A stretch of 64,000 bases of DNA, from assembly GCA_002338525.1 (NCBI GenBank), contig DDIM01000004.1:124001-188000 (forward strand), given 5' to 3'. Source of the stretch: Micavibrio sp. UBA1850. Its GTDB lineage: Bacteria > Pseudomonadota > Alphaproteobacteria > Micavibrionales > Micavibrionaceae. Under the pieces are notes generated by a model. It ran no database searches and had not been told where the DNA came from. It worked only from the letters and a program-made list of their open reading frames with translations. The position numbers and the translations under genes were made by a program. Shown here in pieces: positions 53,369 to 62,695 of the stretch; within the stretch, counting starts at the first letter, position 1, and each line of letters begins with the position of its first letter.

Positions 53369-54994
53369 ATGATAAGCGATGATGAAGAAAATCCAGTTGA
53401 TAAAAAGATTATAGAAAAATCTCTTAAGGTCTTAAAATCAATCGTCAACGGCAACAATTACGATCACGGCAGTATTGAAGTTATTGATTTTAAAGGCGCC
53501 GTCCTGCGTACAGATGCGCGAACATCTCTTACGCTAACACCTCAAATCACGCAAAAAACCGTACCGGGTAAAGATCTAGCCAGCACGAATGTCGACAATC
53601 AACAAGGCTTAAAAAAAGCGGTCGACAAATGCACACAGCTATCCACGCAAGATGCCGGTACACAAAATCTAATACAAAAATTGATCCTTAATAAAGAAGG
53701 GCAGGGCTTTGGCTTAAAAAATCAAAAGCAAAAGTTTCATGAGCTAAAAAAAAGTTTCACATACCACACGCCCTGCCAACAATGTCATGCGAATGGTAAA
53801 ATTCCATGTCCAAATTGTCATGCGAATGGTCGGATAAATTGCCCTAAATGTCACGCGAGCGGCTCAACCAGATGTTTCACATGTAATGGTGCAGGCCAAA
53901 TATCTGGACAAAATGGGCATCACACATGTCCGCAATGTCATGGGCAAAGACAAACAACGTGTATATCTTGTAATGGCGCACGCCAGATACCCTGTAGAAC
54001 CTGTGGCGGTAACGGGGCGACAAAGTGTAACACTTGTGCTGCAACAGGCTGGATGAGCCACACAAGCGCGGTTGAAATTGAAGGCACCTTCATGTTTCAC
54101 GTGAATCCAAATAATTTCCCTCATACGCTTGTGCAAAAAATTGAAAAAGACGGCACATCAATGCTCAAGAAGAACGACTTGATCGTACAGCCCTACGAGC
54201 TATCACCAGAAGAATTAAGCAAGCTTAAACCCTCACAAATTGCGATCGGCTATAAGCTTTCCATTCCATATGGCGAACTTGTCTTCAAATTAGATCAATC
54301 AGAATATAACGCCACACTCATTGGATATGAGGGCAGACTTGAAAATTGTCCTAACTTTTTGGAACATAGAATAGGCAAATATCTATCTCTAATGGTTAAG
54401 GCCGCCAAAGCCCCAAGCAATAAAACATATCCCTTATTAGAAAAAGCACTAAACGTTAGGTTTACGAAAGAGCTTGTTCAAATCACTGCAAAATACAGCC
54501 CCAAAAAAGCATTTAAAAAACTAAAATCCATTTATCCTTATGGCATTCAGGACAAGACGTTAAAGACCATGATCAATGCCACAAGAAAAAGCTTCTTGGA
54601 TTTGACAAGATTTGGCCGTTACAAAGGCTTTGCGGCGGGATTGATTGCAGTACTTTTGATTACAGGGCTTTATTATGCGCTCATGCGCACCCATATTTAT
54701 AACTACGTAATGTCCTACCCTAACTTCGTATATGCCGCAGATATCTTATGTTTTGTGATAGGTATAATTTGCAACCTTGGGCTGGTTAAAATAATTGGAA
54801 CAACCGCACTGAAATATAACTTAAGTGAACTTCTAAAAACCGACATAGATGTGAACTCATCGCAAGTGAAGGCGGGGAAAATTTTCATTTGGTCAATCAT
54901 CGCAAATGTAGGCGTCTTTTTAGGGATGTCATGGATAGCCCTTATAATGGGTTATATAAAAGCAGCCCCATTGTGGACACATTTCTTGATATAA
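53369..54994 (+). CDS. Membrane protein with eight CxxC zinc-finger-like repeats
   Basis: 541 residues. The N-terminal 130 are hydrophilic. Residues 136-223 hold eight CxxC motifs (CQQC, CPNC, CPKC, CFTC, CPQC, CISC, CRTC, CNTC), mostly followed by His/Asn-x-x-Gly, spaced 11 residues apart in two sets of four with a seven-residue insert between. This resembles a doubled DnaJ cysteine-rich domain, without a J domain. A soluble beta-rich part (about 225-395) leads to three or four C-terminal membrane helices (about 425-535). The function is unknown; protein or RNA binding via zinc is plausible. It is divergent from mnmE. Confidence 0.75.
   Translation: MISDDEENPVDKKIIEKSLKVLKSIVNGNNYDHGSIEVIDFKGAVLRTDARTSLTLTPQITQKTVPGKDLASTNVDNQQGLKKAVDKCTQLSTQDAGTQNLIQKLILNKEGQGFGLKNQKQKFHELKKSFTYHTPCQQCHANGKIPCPNCHANGRINCPKCHASGSTRCFTCNGAGQISGQNGHHTCPQCHGQRQTTCISCNGARQIPCRTCGGNGATKCNTCAATGWMSHTSAVEIEGTFMFHVNPNNFPHTLVQKIEKDGTSMLKKNDLIVQPYELSPEELSKLKPSQIAIGYKLSIPYGELVFKLDQSEYNATLIGYEGRLENCPNFLEHRIGKYLSLMVKAAKAPSNKTYPLLEKALNVRFTKELVQITAKYSPKKAFKKLKSIYPYGIQDKTLKTMINATRKSFLDLTRFGRYKGFAAGLIAVLLITGLYYALMRTHIYNYVMSYPNFVYAADILCFVIGIICNLGLVKIIGTTALKYNLSELLKTDIDVNSSQVKAGKIFIWSIIANVGVFLGMSWIALIMGYIKAAPLWTHFLI
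53783..53835 (+). repeat. 33-base tandem repeat encoding CxxCHANG units
   Basis: The stretch TGTCATGCGAATGGT occurs at 53783 and again at 53816, exactly 33 bases apart, showing recent duplication of one 11-residue finger unit. Confidence 0.8.
54093..54108. other. parS-like site 5 inside the CxxC-repeat gene
   Basis: TGTTTCACGTGAATCC has two mismatches to the consensus, but only one to the variant found at sites 2 and 3 when read on the other strand. Weaker than the other four. Confidence 0.55.
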
Positions 54995-55038
54995 AAAAAC
55001 CACCCTGCGCCAAACACGGGAATATTGGCGTAGGGTGG
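54993..55038 (-). terminator. Intrinsic terminator between convergent genes
   Basis: CCACCCTGCGCCAA (55000-55013) pairs with TTGGCGTAGGGTGG (55025-55038) with one mismatch. On the minus strand the stem is followed by seven T, so it mainly ends the gene at 55133-55648, and may also stop plus-strand transcripts. Confidence 0.88.
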
Positions 55039-55132
55039 CTATTTATAGTACGACGTTATTATTGGGCTAACGTCAGGCTAAGAAGAACATCACAAAGTTA
55101 ATAAGATAGAATTTCAGGGGCACATCCTAATC

Positions 55133-55648
55133 TTATTTGCTACGTGACGCCTTTAGGGCAATGTTTTTCATGCATTGCCTATAAGCGACAATAGAAAGAG
55201 CTGAACGGGAACCAGTATTGTTTTCAGCGTTTTTCTTGGCACTATGACTTGCATCTTGCTTATGTGCGATATAGGCAGCATTCATGACTTGAGAAGGATC
55301 CAAGGCAAGTTGATGGCCTAGCATATAAGCAAGAGCAGCAGTTTTCCCAGCTTTACGCGCTGTTGAAGAATATGCACGGTTGTTGGATACACCCACCTTT
55401 TGGTCATTAGACGAAGAGGAAGAAGAGGGTGCACGCGTGTCATTAAGAAGGGCACGACACGAACCAGAGTGGTCCGCAGGCTCAACCGCGGGAAGATTTT
55501 TATGTGTTTCAATAACCATAGAGTGCGCAGGACTGCGAGGCATAACAAGGACTAAAACCAAAGACGTCACAGCAAAAAATCCAATCCACACAGACAGCAT
55601 CGTGCGAAATGAAAATAATGAGTGATTATCCAATTTGTAGTGTGTCAT
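55133..55648 (-). CDS. Membrane-anchored protein of unknown function
   Basis: 171 residues with one N-terminal membrane segment (about 14-36), a Ser-rich linker (about 74-81) and a helical C-terminal domain outside the cytoplasm containing STARKAGKTAALAYMLGHQLALDPSQVMNAAYIAHKQDASHSAKKN and two Cys (in GSCRALL and YRQCMKN). No family recognised. Terminated by the strong hairpin at 54993-55038. Confidence 0.65.
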   Translation of the reverse strand: MTHYKLDNHSLFSFRTMLSVWIGFFAVTSLVLVLVMPRSPAHSMVIETHKNLPAVEPADHSGSCRALLNDTRAPSSSSSSNDQKVGVSNNRAYSSTARKAGKTAALAYMLGHQLALDPSQVMNAAYIAHKQDASHSAKKNAENNTGSRSALSIVAYRQCMKNIALKASRSK

Positions 55649-55902
55649 GTTATATCCCTAATATATGTTATTTATGTCTGTTATTTTTTAATAACTTATG
55701 TAAACCCTATATCTCTATATCACCATGGCGTACGTCTTTTGTCTAGCTATATCGTTTCAAAATTAGGACGAAAATCCTGAAAATATAATTCAAAATTAGA
55801 TCAATTTTTAGAGCCTTTGAATCCATATCAAACCCTGATACCATAATGGCGAAACAGAGCTTAGTCGGCTCAATCAGAAAACCTTAAGACAAGAGACAGC
55901 TC
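55649..55902. other. AT-rich divergent intergenic region
   Basis: 254 bases between divergent genes. A GTTATT/AATAAC inverted repeat with a four-T loop lies at about 55679-55694. A CATAAT -10-like element sits near 55842 with no good -35. Nothing coding is seen. Confidence 0.45.
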
Positions 55903-56400
55903 ATGAAAAAAATTCTCATCCTCTCCGTAGCCACACTTTTAACAGCCTCATGCACACAATCTGATTGGCAGGCTGATGGATATAAATGGAACAATTACAA
56001 GGGTGAGGCCGCATCAAAGCCAACAGGTGATTGGAATGATAAATACGTAGATAATGATCTAAAAAAATCTGTAGATACTCATTCTATCATTAAGGGTGTC
56101 TCGGCTGACATGGTAGAAACATTAGAGCCAAGCTTGTCACGCACAACCCCTATATACCTAAGCCCCGCAAACAAGCTTAACGCAACCACATCTTTGTTTG
56201 ATGATGCCTTAAGACAGGATCTCAAAGATGCAGGATACACATTGTCATCGACAAAAAATAAATCTTACTTGTTGTCTTACGACATTAAAAAAAGCGCATC
56301 TAAACAAGCGCCCAAGGCCTATGACTTTGTAATCATGGGGATGGGTCAAGAAGCCTGGGTAGTTTTAGAACAAAGAACGCAAGAGCTACCTAAAAAATAA
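55903..56400 (+). CDS. Putative lipoprotein, unknown
   Basis: 165 residues with lipobox LTASC (Cys17). The mature part contains TPIYLSPANKLNATTSLFDDALRQDLKDAGYTLSSTKNKSYLLSYDIKK, a fold reminiscent of small envelope lipoproteins whose second half presents a sheet and helix, but no family can be named. It converges with the small gene at 56428. Confidence 0.65.
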   Translation: MKKILILSVATLLTASCTQSDWQADGYKWNNYKGEAASKPTGDWNDKYVDNDLKKSVDTHSIIKGVSADMVETLEPSLSRTTPIYLSPANKLNATTSLFDDALRQDLKDAGYTLSSTKNKSYLLSYDIKKSASKQAPKAYDFVIMGMGQEAWVVLEQRTQELPKK

Positions 56401-56427
56401 ACTATATATCTCACGATATTTTAAGCG

Positions 56428-56751
56428 CTATATCTGAACCCTTAGGATTACTGCACCTTCTTTAATCATGACTGACTTTTTTGCGTTTTTGGGCAAAGGG
56501 ATACCCACACCTCGGCAAAAAACCATAAGAGACGCAGCAACAAAATCGCGCTTATGCTCAACTTTCGTATGAACTTGCTCGATCCTATCTTCAAGCATGA
56601 AAAAAATATTGTCGCGGTTTTGAGTATCAAAACCAGCGGTGATAATTTCTCCAAAGGGCATGGGTTTCATGCCCTTTTGATCTCTTAGCGTAAAAAGTGC
56701 TTTATACACTTCCTCATTAGAAAAGATTATACGACGATCTTCTTGCGGCAT
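56428..56751 (-). CDS. Small conserved hypothetical protein next to fadJ
   Basis: 107 residues, soluble, beginning PQEDRRIIFSNEEVYKALFTL and with a middle reading VHTKVEHKRDFVAASLMVFCRGVGIPLPKNAKKSV. No recognised domain. It lies nine bases after fadJ on the same strand, so probably belongs to the same operon. Confidence 0.65.
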   Translation of the reverse strand: MPQEDRRIIFSNEEVYKALFTLRDQKGMKPMPFGEIITAGFDTQNRDNIFFMLEDRIEQVHTKVEHKRDFVAASLMVFCRGVGIPLPKNAKKSVMIKEGAVILRVQI

Positions 56752-56760
56752 ATAGACCCA

Positions 56761-59175
56761 TTAATTTCTAAGAGGCTTGCCTTTAGTAAGCATATGCTCG
56801 ACACGATCTTGAGTGCCTTGCTGTCGTACAAGCTTCATGAACTCTTTTACCTCTAGTTTCAAAAGATCTTTTTCACTAACCGGTTGTGTCCAATCGGCCT
56901 TGTCACCGCCTGTTACAATACGGGCTACTGCCTTCGAAACAGGCACGTCATAATCAGTCGCCTTACCGTTTTTGTGTAAATCATCCACGGCCAAATTCAG
57001 CGCCGCTTGCCCAGTTGGACCTGGCAGGCGAATTTCTTCGACAGGTTCTGCCGCTTTATAGTCTTTTGCAAGTGAAAGTGCTTTTTGTTTCGCATCAAAT
57101 AACAAACGATCACGATTCATCGTAATGCCATCGCTTTCGCGTAGATACCCAATTTCTCGTGCGTTTGCAGCCGATTTCCCAACATTGGCAAGGGCAATGG
57201 TTTCAAACGCTTGGCGACACGCCCCCATAGGCGTATTTTTAGGAGAAAACCAAATCTGTTTTCCACCAGTCTTTTTGTCGTACTGCTGTCTTTCGCGCTC
57301 TTGATAGCGAAGGAGCATTTCCTTACATCCACCCCATCCAGGGACAAGACCAACACCAACCTCAACAAGGCCTGTGTACGTCTCGGCATGGGCTTGCACA
57401 TGATCGGAATGCAGCAAAATCTCACATCCCCCACCAAGTGCCATACCACTTGGCGCACTCACAACTGGGAAAGGTGCATATTTCAACGCCATGTATGCTT
57501 GTTGTCCACCTGTTACTAGCGCCTCAATTTGCGGCCATAGCGCAATATTCATTGCAAAAATCGCAAGCCCTAGGTTTGCGCCGGCAGAGAAATGAGAGCC
57601 CTCATTATAAATAACCAGTGCTTTATATTCGCCTTGGCCATCACCTATAATCTTAATCGCTTTGTGGTAAAGTTCAAAAACTGTATCATCAATGGCGTTC
57701 ATTTTACCTGTAAATTCAAAACATAAAACGCCATCACCTATATCCCATAGGCTTGCGCTTGCAGTTTTGGCAACAGGATCAGCACTCAACTTAATATCAC
57801 GAAGCAAGAGAACGCCTTCAGGGCGCTTCAAGGCATGATACTCACCGTCTGTGCCAAAGAACTGAAGCTGTCCATCTTCAACTTTATAAAATGATCCATC
57901 GCCCACAGCCTCTAATAGAGGGGGCACTGACAAGCCATCTTCTTTAAGTTTGTCTGCAAACCAAGACGCACCCAGCGCATCAATCATCTCGAAAGGGCCA
58001 TATTTGAAATTATAGCCCAAGCGCATCGCTTCATCGACATCCGCGACATTGTCTGCAATTTCAGGGACCAATGATGCTGCGTAGTGAAGTGTACGCGACA
58101 ACACCTTCCATGCGTAATGTCCACCGATATCATCTGTCGTCACAACAGCCTTGATACCTTTTTTACCAGCACTCACTGATTGAAGTTTAGGCTTTTCAGA
58201 CTTAACGAAATTATCCTCGCTAAATGCATCTGTTTCTAATTTGAACGATTGTTTTTCCTTAACACCTTTAGGGGAATTAGGATTAAGACGATAAAAGCCA
58301 CCTTTGCCTTTACGACCCGTGTAGCCGGCCTCAATCATTTTATGAATAAATCCGTGATCAACAAACGCATCGCGGTAGGCATCGTCTTTGGGCAAGGTAT
58401 CAAGAAGTGACTTAGAAAGATGTGGCATCAAATCAATACCAATTAAATCTAGCAAGCCAAATACACCTGTCTTAGGAATCCCCACAGGCTTTGCCATCAC
58501 TTGGTCTGCAACCTCAACGGGTACATTATCTTCTAACGCAACATTCAATGCTGTGGTGAGCCAAAAAACACCTAAGCGGTTAGCAATAAAGCCTGGCGTG
58601 TCATGGCATTCAACAACACCCTTACCAAGTTTAACATCACAAAACTCACGTATAGACGCAACAGCATCCTCGTTCGTGTACTCTGCGCTTACCAATTCCA
58701 TAAGGCGCATGTAACGCGGGGGATTGAAAAAGTGTGTAATAACAAAATTATCTTTAAAGTCTTTGTCAAACGGCTCAACCAATAAATTTAGCGGAATTGT
58801 CGATGTGTTAGACGAGACGATCGCACCTTTTTTAAGGTGTTTGCTTATTTTGGTGTACGTTTCATGTTTAACCTTCAAATCCTCAAGGACAACTTCAACA
58901 ACCCAGTCACAATCTTCGATCAACGCCAAATCATCTTCTAGGTTACCCGTTTTAATAAGTCTCGCGGCCCCTTTGGTCATTAGAGGCGCTGGATCAGCCT
59001 TAAGAAGTTTTTTAACAGCCCCTTCAGCAAATGCACTACGATTACCACCAAAATCATCAAGCTTGGGCGGTACAATATCAAGAAGTACAACCTGCGTTCC
59101 AGAGTTGGCAATTTGAGCGGCAATACCGCTCCCCATAAGTCCTGCGCCAATGACGGCAACTTTATTGATTGTCAT
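56761..59175 (-). CDS. fadJ: 3-hydroxyacyl-CoA dehydrogenase / enoyl-CoA hydratase
   Basis: The ATG at 59175 is chosen because GGAGG lies ten bases upstream and the Rossmann motif VAVIGAGLMGSGIAAQIA then begins near residue 6; the frame runs further up to 59226. The 804-residue protein has the hydroxyacyl-CoA dehydrogenase domains first (about 1-420) and the crotonase domain last, including YNEGSHFSAGANLGLA and PSGMALGGGCEILLHSD. This is the reverse of E. coli FadB/FadJ but usual for the FadN-like group. It performs hydration and dehydrogenation in beta-oxidation with the thiolase encoded just upstream. Confidence 0.94.
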   Translation of the reverse strand: MTINKVAVIGAGLMGSGIAAQIANSGTQVVLLDIVPPKLDDFGGNRSAFAEGAVKKLLKADPAPLMTKGAARLIKTGNLEDDLALIEDCDWVVEVVLEDLKVKHETYTKISKHLKKGAIVSSNTSTIPLNLLVEPFDKDFKDNFVITHFFNPPRYMRLMELVSAEYTNEDAVASIREFCDVKLGKGVVECHDTPGFIANRLGVFWLTTALNVALEDNVPVEVADQVMAKPVGIPKTGVFGLLDLIGIDLMPHLSKSLLDTLPKDDAYRDAFVDHGFIHKMIEAGYTGRKGKGGFYRLNPNSPKGVKEKQSFKLETDAFSEDNFVKSEKPKLQSVSAGKKGIKAVVTTDDIGGHYAWKVLSRTLHYAASLVPEIADNVADVDEAMRLGYNFKYGPFEMIDALGASWFADKLKEDGLSVPPLLEAVGDGSFYKVEDGQLQFFGTDGEYHALKRPEGVLLLRDIKLSADPVAKTASASLWDIGDGVLCFEFTGKMNAIDDTVFELYHKAIKIIGDGQGEYKALVIYNEGSHFSAGANLGLAIFAMNIALWPQIEALVTGGQQAYMALKYAPFPVVSAPSGMALGGGCEILLHSDHVQAHAETYTGLVEVGVGLVPGWGGCKEMLLRYQERERQQYDKKTGGKQIWFSPKNTPMGACRQAFETIALANVGKSAANAREIGYLRESDGITMNRDRLLFDAKQKALSLAKDYKAAEPVEEIRLPGPTGQAALNLAVDDLHKNGKATDYDVPVSKAVARIVTGGDKADWTQPVSEKDLLKLEVKEFMKLVRQQGTQDRVEHMLTKGKPLRN

Positions 59176-59177
59176 GA

Positions 59178-60305
59178 TTATATGGCCTCCAACACTGTCG
59201 CAACGCCCTGACCGCCACCAATACACATTGTGGCCAACCCTAGCTTCTTGTTTTCACGCGCCATAAGGCTTGCAAGCTTACCTGTGATACGAGCCCCTGA
59301 CGTTCCCAATGGGTGCCCCAATGCGATAGCACCACCATCAATGTTGACCTTACTTTCATCAAGGCCAAGCTCTTTGATCACTGACAATGATTGCGCGGCA
59401 AACGCCTCGTTCAATTCAATCAAATCAATATCTTTCAGCTCAACGCCCGCACGCTCCAAGGCTTTCTTTGTCGCAGGTACTGGGCCAATACCCATAATGT
59501 CTGCCTTACATCCAGAAACCGCAACAGATTTAATGCGCGCTAGTTTTGGAAGGCCGTGTTTATCAGCATACGCCTCAGACGCAACAATCACACCCGCAGA
59601 TCCATCAGTTAGCGGTGAAGACGTCGCCGCCGTCACGCTACCATCTTTGTCAAAGGCAGGGTTAAGAGTTGAGAGTTTTTCAACACTAGAATCAGGTCGT
59701 ATTGTACCGTCTTCTTTGACATCACCGATGGCAACCATCTCGGCATCAAATTGGCCTTTTTCGGCAGCTGCCGCTGCTTTTTTATGGGAGCCAACAGCAA
59801 ACTTGTCTTGTTCTTCGCGTGAGATTTTATATTTTTCAGCTAAATTTTCAGCTGTGATACCCATACTCATGTAAGCATCGGGGAATGTTTCAACAAGCGC
59901 GGGATTAGGCATTGGATTAAACCCACCCATTGGAATGCGCGACATTGACTCTACACCCGCTGCAACAAAAACTTCACCCGCGCCCATCTGAATATAGCCA
60001 GCAGCCATTTGAATGGTTGTCATAGACGACCCACAAAAACGATTAACAGTCGCACCCGCAACAGATGCAGGAAGGCCGATAATTTGTGCAACAATTTTTG
60101 CTAGGTTGAAACCTTGTTCAGCCTCAGGAAATGCACACCCCAGTAAAATATCCTCGATATCCTCTGGCTTGACACCGACCTCATCAATCAAACTTTTAAT
60201 AACAGCTGCTGCCATATCGTCTGGGCGAACTTTTGCAAGCGCGCCTTTGTTGGCAAAGTGCATAGGTGATCTTTTATATCCGCAGATAACGACTGGTGTT
60301 TGCAT
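59178..60305 (-). CDS. fadA: Acetyl-CoA acyltransferase (thiolase)
   Basis: 375 residues of thiolase fold. The nucleophile Cys91 lies in NRFCGSSMTTIQMAAG, and the second site has GHPLGTSGAR (His) and CIGGGQG near the C-terminus (Cys). It releases acetyl-CoA in the last step of beta-oxidation. Its stop lies two bases before the fadJ start. A palindrome covers its likely promoter. Confidence 0.94.
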   Translation of the reverse strand: MQTPVVICGYKRSPMHFANKGALAKVRPDDMAAAVIKSLIDEVGVKPEDIEDILLGCAFPEAEQGFNLAKIVAQIIGLPASVAGATVNRFCGSSMTTIQMAAGYIQMGAGEVFVAAGVESMSRIPMGGFNPMPNPALVETFPDAYMSMGITAENLAEKYKISREEQDKFAVGSHKKAAAAAEKGQFDAEMVAIGDVKEDGTIRPDSSVEKLSTLNPAFDKDGSVTAATSSPLTDGSAGVIVASEAYADKHGLPKLARIKSVAVSGCKADIMGIGPVPATKKALERAGVELKDIDLIELNEAFAAQSLSVIKELGLDESKVNIDGGAIALGHPLGTSGARITGKLASLMARENKKLGLATMCIGGGQGVATVLEAI

Positions 60306-60337
60306 AAGTATGAATCTCCTAAATAATTAATATAACT

Positions 60338-60351
60338 ACTATTATAATAGT
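60338..60351. promoter_or_regulatory. Palindrome over the fadA-fadJ promoter
   Basis: ACTATTATAATAGT is a perfect 14-base palindrome that contains a TATAAT on the minus strand about 35 bases before the thiolase start. It is well placed for a repressor of fatty-acid oxidation. The regulator gene is not in the window. Confidence 0.5.
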
Positions 60352-60404
60352 TCTTTTTAGGGGATTAATCTAGTTTTTGAGCAGATTATTTTTGCAGGTA
60401 GGCT

Positions 60405-61169
60405 CTAAAATTTGAATGTGACAGGTTTTATTTGCATGTTGTCCCAATACTGCAATTCGACGCGAACGTTACTTCCCTTAGGGTTTTTAAAATAAAACGT
60501 CTTAGTATCGTTAAATGAGGTAGACATATGACTTTTTATTTCTTGATCCCCCTCCACAAGCTTTAAACTGATTATGGCATCGAGATTACCACTAACTTTA
60601 ACTGGTAAATTGTCTTCCCCCACTCCAAACATCAGCGTGGCATTCGTTTTTTCGACCCTATAAGGCCCCATATCAACTTCAAATGCCGTAGACACATCGA
60701 CATCTTGCATTAAATCAACGCGCTTAGAGCTTGTTTGAACATCAACAACACCGTCAAAACGAACATTGTGTAATTGTCCATATGGAACTGTTTCTAACTC
60801 GACATCAAAAATAACGAATGCACCGTTTTCTGAAACACTGGGAAACGATCCCATTTCATATGTGTCTTTACCAGTTCTTGTTTTTGATAAATCTTTACCA
60901 TTCAATATAATTGAGTTTGCTTTTAGACTGTCATCTGAAACACCAATGATATCTTGTCCTTTAATCATAACAGATACAACAGACCGCCCTTCAGAATTTA
61001 TGCAATATTGAGGCTTTTCCGAAAATTTAATATCTGATGAAAAAGAGGCGCATGATTTATACCCCACAGTGTTTGCAGTAAACGCGTTCGAAAGATTACT
61101 GTTTGCCATAGCCGGCGAAATCATTAATGCGAATGCGGCTAAAAATCTTGTTATATATTTATAAAACAT
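60405..61169 (-). CDS. Secreted beta-rich protein, unknown
   Basis: 254 residues with a signal peptide (about 1-22, AMAN). The mature protein is rich in beta-prone segments (SVVSVMIKGQDIIGVSDDSL, FVIFDVELETVPYGQLHNVRFDGVV, FYFKNPKGSNVRVELQYW) with two Cys near the N-terminus (KSCASF, QYCINS). I do not recognise the family. It is a lone gene on the minus strand, downstream side facing fadA. Confidence 0.65.
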   Translation of the reverse strand: MFYKYITRFLAAFALMISPAMANSNLSNAFTANTVGYKSCASFSSDIKFSEKPQYCINSEGRSVVSVMIKGQDIIGVSDDSLKANSIILNGKDLSKTRTGKDTYEMGSFPSVSENGAFVIFDVELETVPYGQLHNVRFDGVVDVQTSSKRVDLMQDVDVSTAFEVDMGPYRVEKTNATLMFGVGEDNLPVKVSGNLDAIISLKLVEGDQEIKSHMSTSFNDTKTFYFKNPKGSNVRVELQYWDNMQIKPVTFKF

Positions 61170-61359
61170 AAGATGTCTCCTCTGTAGGGGGTGTGGGCAT
61201 GAAAAACATACGCCAAAGATATTTATATTTAGGATATAACAATAAGTTGCATTTCAAAAACAGATTTTTCCAGAAACAGGATAAAGTCTTTGACATCCGT
61301 TTCAAAATCGGGCAATTGATTGGGTTTAAGAAGATAAGAAACATCTAGGAGTGAAAATC

Positions 61360-61758
61360 ATGGCAAAAGAAGCCACTCAAACAGCAGAAGACCCACGCGG
61401 CCTAAAAAGAATTTGTCTTTCATGCAGTACACGTTTTTACGACCTTAACAATCGTCCAATTATCTGCCCAAATTGTGGAACAGAATACACAGGCGATGTA
61501 GCCGTTAAAGGTAAGAAGATCGAAGCTAAAGATGCTTCAACTGAAGAGTCACAAGTCACAGGCAAAGATGCAAGTGAAGACGAGGACGAAGATGACGATA
61601 CGATCGTATCATTGGAAGACTTGGACGAAGATGATTCAGATGACAGCGATGAAGATCCAGATCTTGAAGCGTTGAAAGAAATTGGCGAAGATTTAGACGA
61701 TGCCGATATTGACGACGAAGATGATATTGACGTCACACTTGACGAAGACGACAAGTAA
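61360..61758 (+). CDS. TIGR02300 / FYDLN-acid domain protein
   Basis: The ATG at 61360 has AGGAG at ideal distance. The 132-residue protein has an N-terminal zinc-ribbon-like part with Cys19, Cys22, Cys36 and Cys39 around RFYDLN, and then an extremely acidic C-terminal half of Asp/Glu. The family is restricted to alphaproteobacteria and of unknown function. prmA starts directly after its stop. Confidence 0.92.
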   Translation: MAKEATQTAEDPRGLKRICLSCSTRFYDLNNRPIICPNCGTEYTGDVAVKGKKIEAKDASTEESQVTGKDASEDEDEDDDTIVSLEDLDEDDSDDSDEDPDLEALKEIGEDLDDADIDDEDDIDVTLDEDDK

Positions 61759-62679
61759 GTGAGCGATACTTCGCAAAGTACACATAATTATTATTCGGTT
61801 CGAGCTTCATTCTCGAGCCGTTTTTTTTCTGACGAGGATCTGGAGATTTTTATGCAAATCGCAGAAAATGATCCAAGCCTCATCAGCACAAGCTTTGAAA
61901 AAAATGATGTGGTTTGGCTGTTATCTGAAAGGCCAAATCTAGAAAATATGCAGTCTGCCTTTGAGCAGATACTCAAAAATCATTTTGAAAAAACCATTTC
62001 GCAATACCCTAAACTATCATTATCTGAAATTCCTGATTGTAACTGGCTTGATCATGTCTATGAAATGCAGCCACCGTTCGAGCGCGCCGGATTTCATATA
62101 TTTGGCTCACATGATGCACACAAAAAAAAGCCTACTGATAAAATATTGATTGAAATGAATGCCGCACGCGCCTTCGGCGCAGGAACGCATGGCACGACGG
62201 CTGGCTGCCTTGACTATATTGAACGGTTAAAACAAAGTTCTTTCAAACCAAAAAAGATTCTAGATGTCGGAACCGGATCAGGAATTCTCACAATTGCCGC
62301 TCATAAAATATGGGACGATGCCATAATTGTTGCAACTGACATCGAGCAAGATGCGATAGAAACATCGCAAGAACAATTTAACCTTAATAATTGCAATGGC
62401 GACATTACACTGGTGCTAAGCGACAATTTAAAAAATGAACCCACTGCCACCCATGCGCCCTATGACTTAATTATGGCCAATATATTGGCAGAGCCCTTAA
62501 GCGCATTAAAAAATGACATCATAAAGCTTTGCGCGCCAAATGCTCATATCATCCTCTCAGGCATATCAAATGAAGCCCTTGGCAATATAAGTGATATCTA
62601 CACATCTACGAACTCAGTCGAGATAATTGATCAGATCAATATTGATGGGTGGAACAGCCTTTTACTAAAGCATGTCTAA
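61759..62679 (+). CDS. prmA: Ribosomal protein L11 methyltransferase
   Basis: PrmA (306 residues) methylates L11 with SAM. Motifs are ARAFGAGTHGTTAGCLDYIE, KILDVGTGSGILTIAAHKI (SAM site) and YDLIMANILAEPLSALKNDI. The GTG at 61759 directly follows the stop of the FYDLN-acid gene, suggesting translational coupling. It converges with tsaE. Confidence 0.95.
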   Translation: MSDTSQSTHNYYSVRASFSSRFFSDEDLEIFMQIAENDPSLISTSFEKNDVVWLLSERPNLENMQSAFEQILKNHFEKTISQYPKLSLSEIPDCNWLDHVYEMQPPFERAGFHIFGSHDAHKKKPTDKILIEMNAARAFGAGTHGTTAGCLDYIERLKQSSFKPKKILDVGTGSGILTIAAHKIWDDAIIVATDIEQDAIETSQEQFNLNNCNGDITLVLSDNLKNEPTATHAPYDLIMANILAEPLSALKNDIIKLCAPNAHIILSGISNEALGNISDIYTSTNSVEIIDQINIDGWNSLLLKHV

Positions 62680-62695
62680 AAAATTCTAAGATTTT

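Noticed and set aside
61437..61754. A Ser-rich minus-strand frame of 105 residues
   Set aside because: It is the antisense of the Asp/Glu-rich tail of the FYDLN-acid protein, which reads as serine on the opposite strand.
62680..62695. Terminator between prmA and tsaE
   Set aside because: Only a short A/T-only hairpin is possible; too weak to call.
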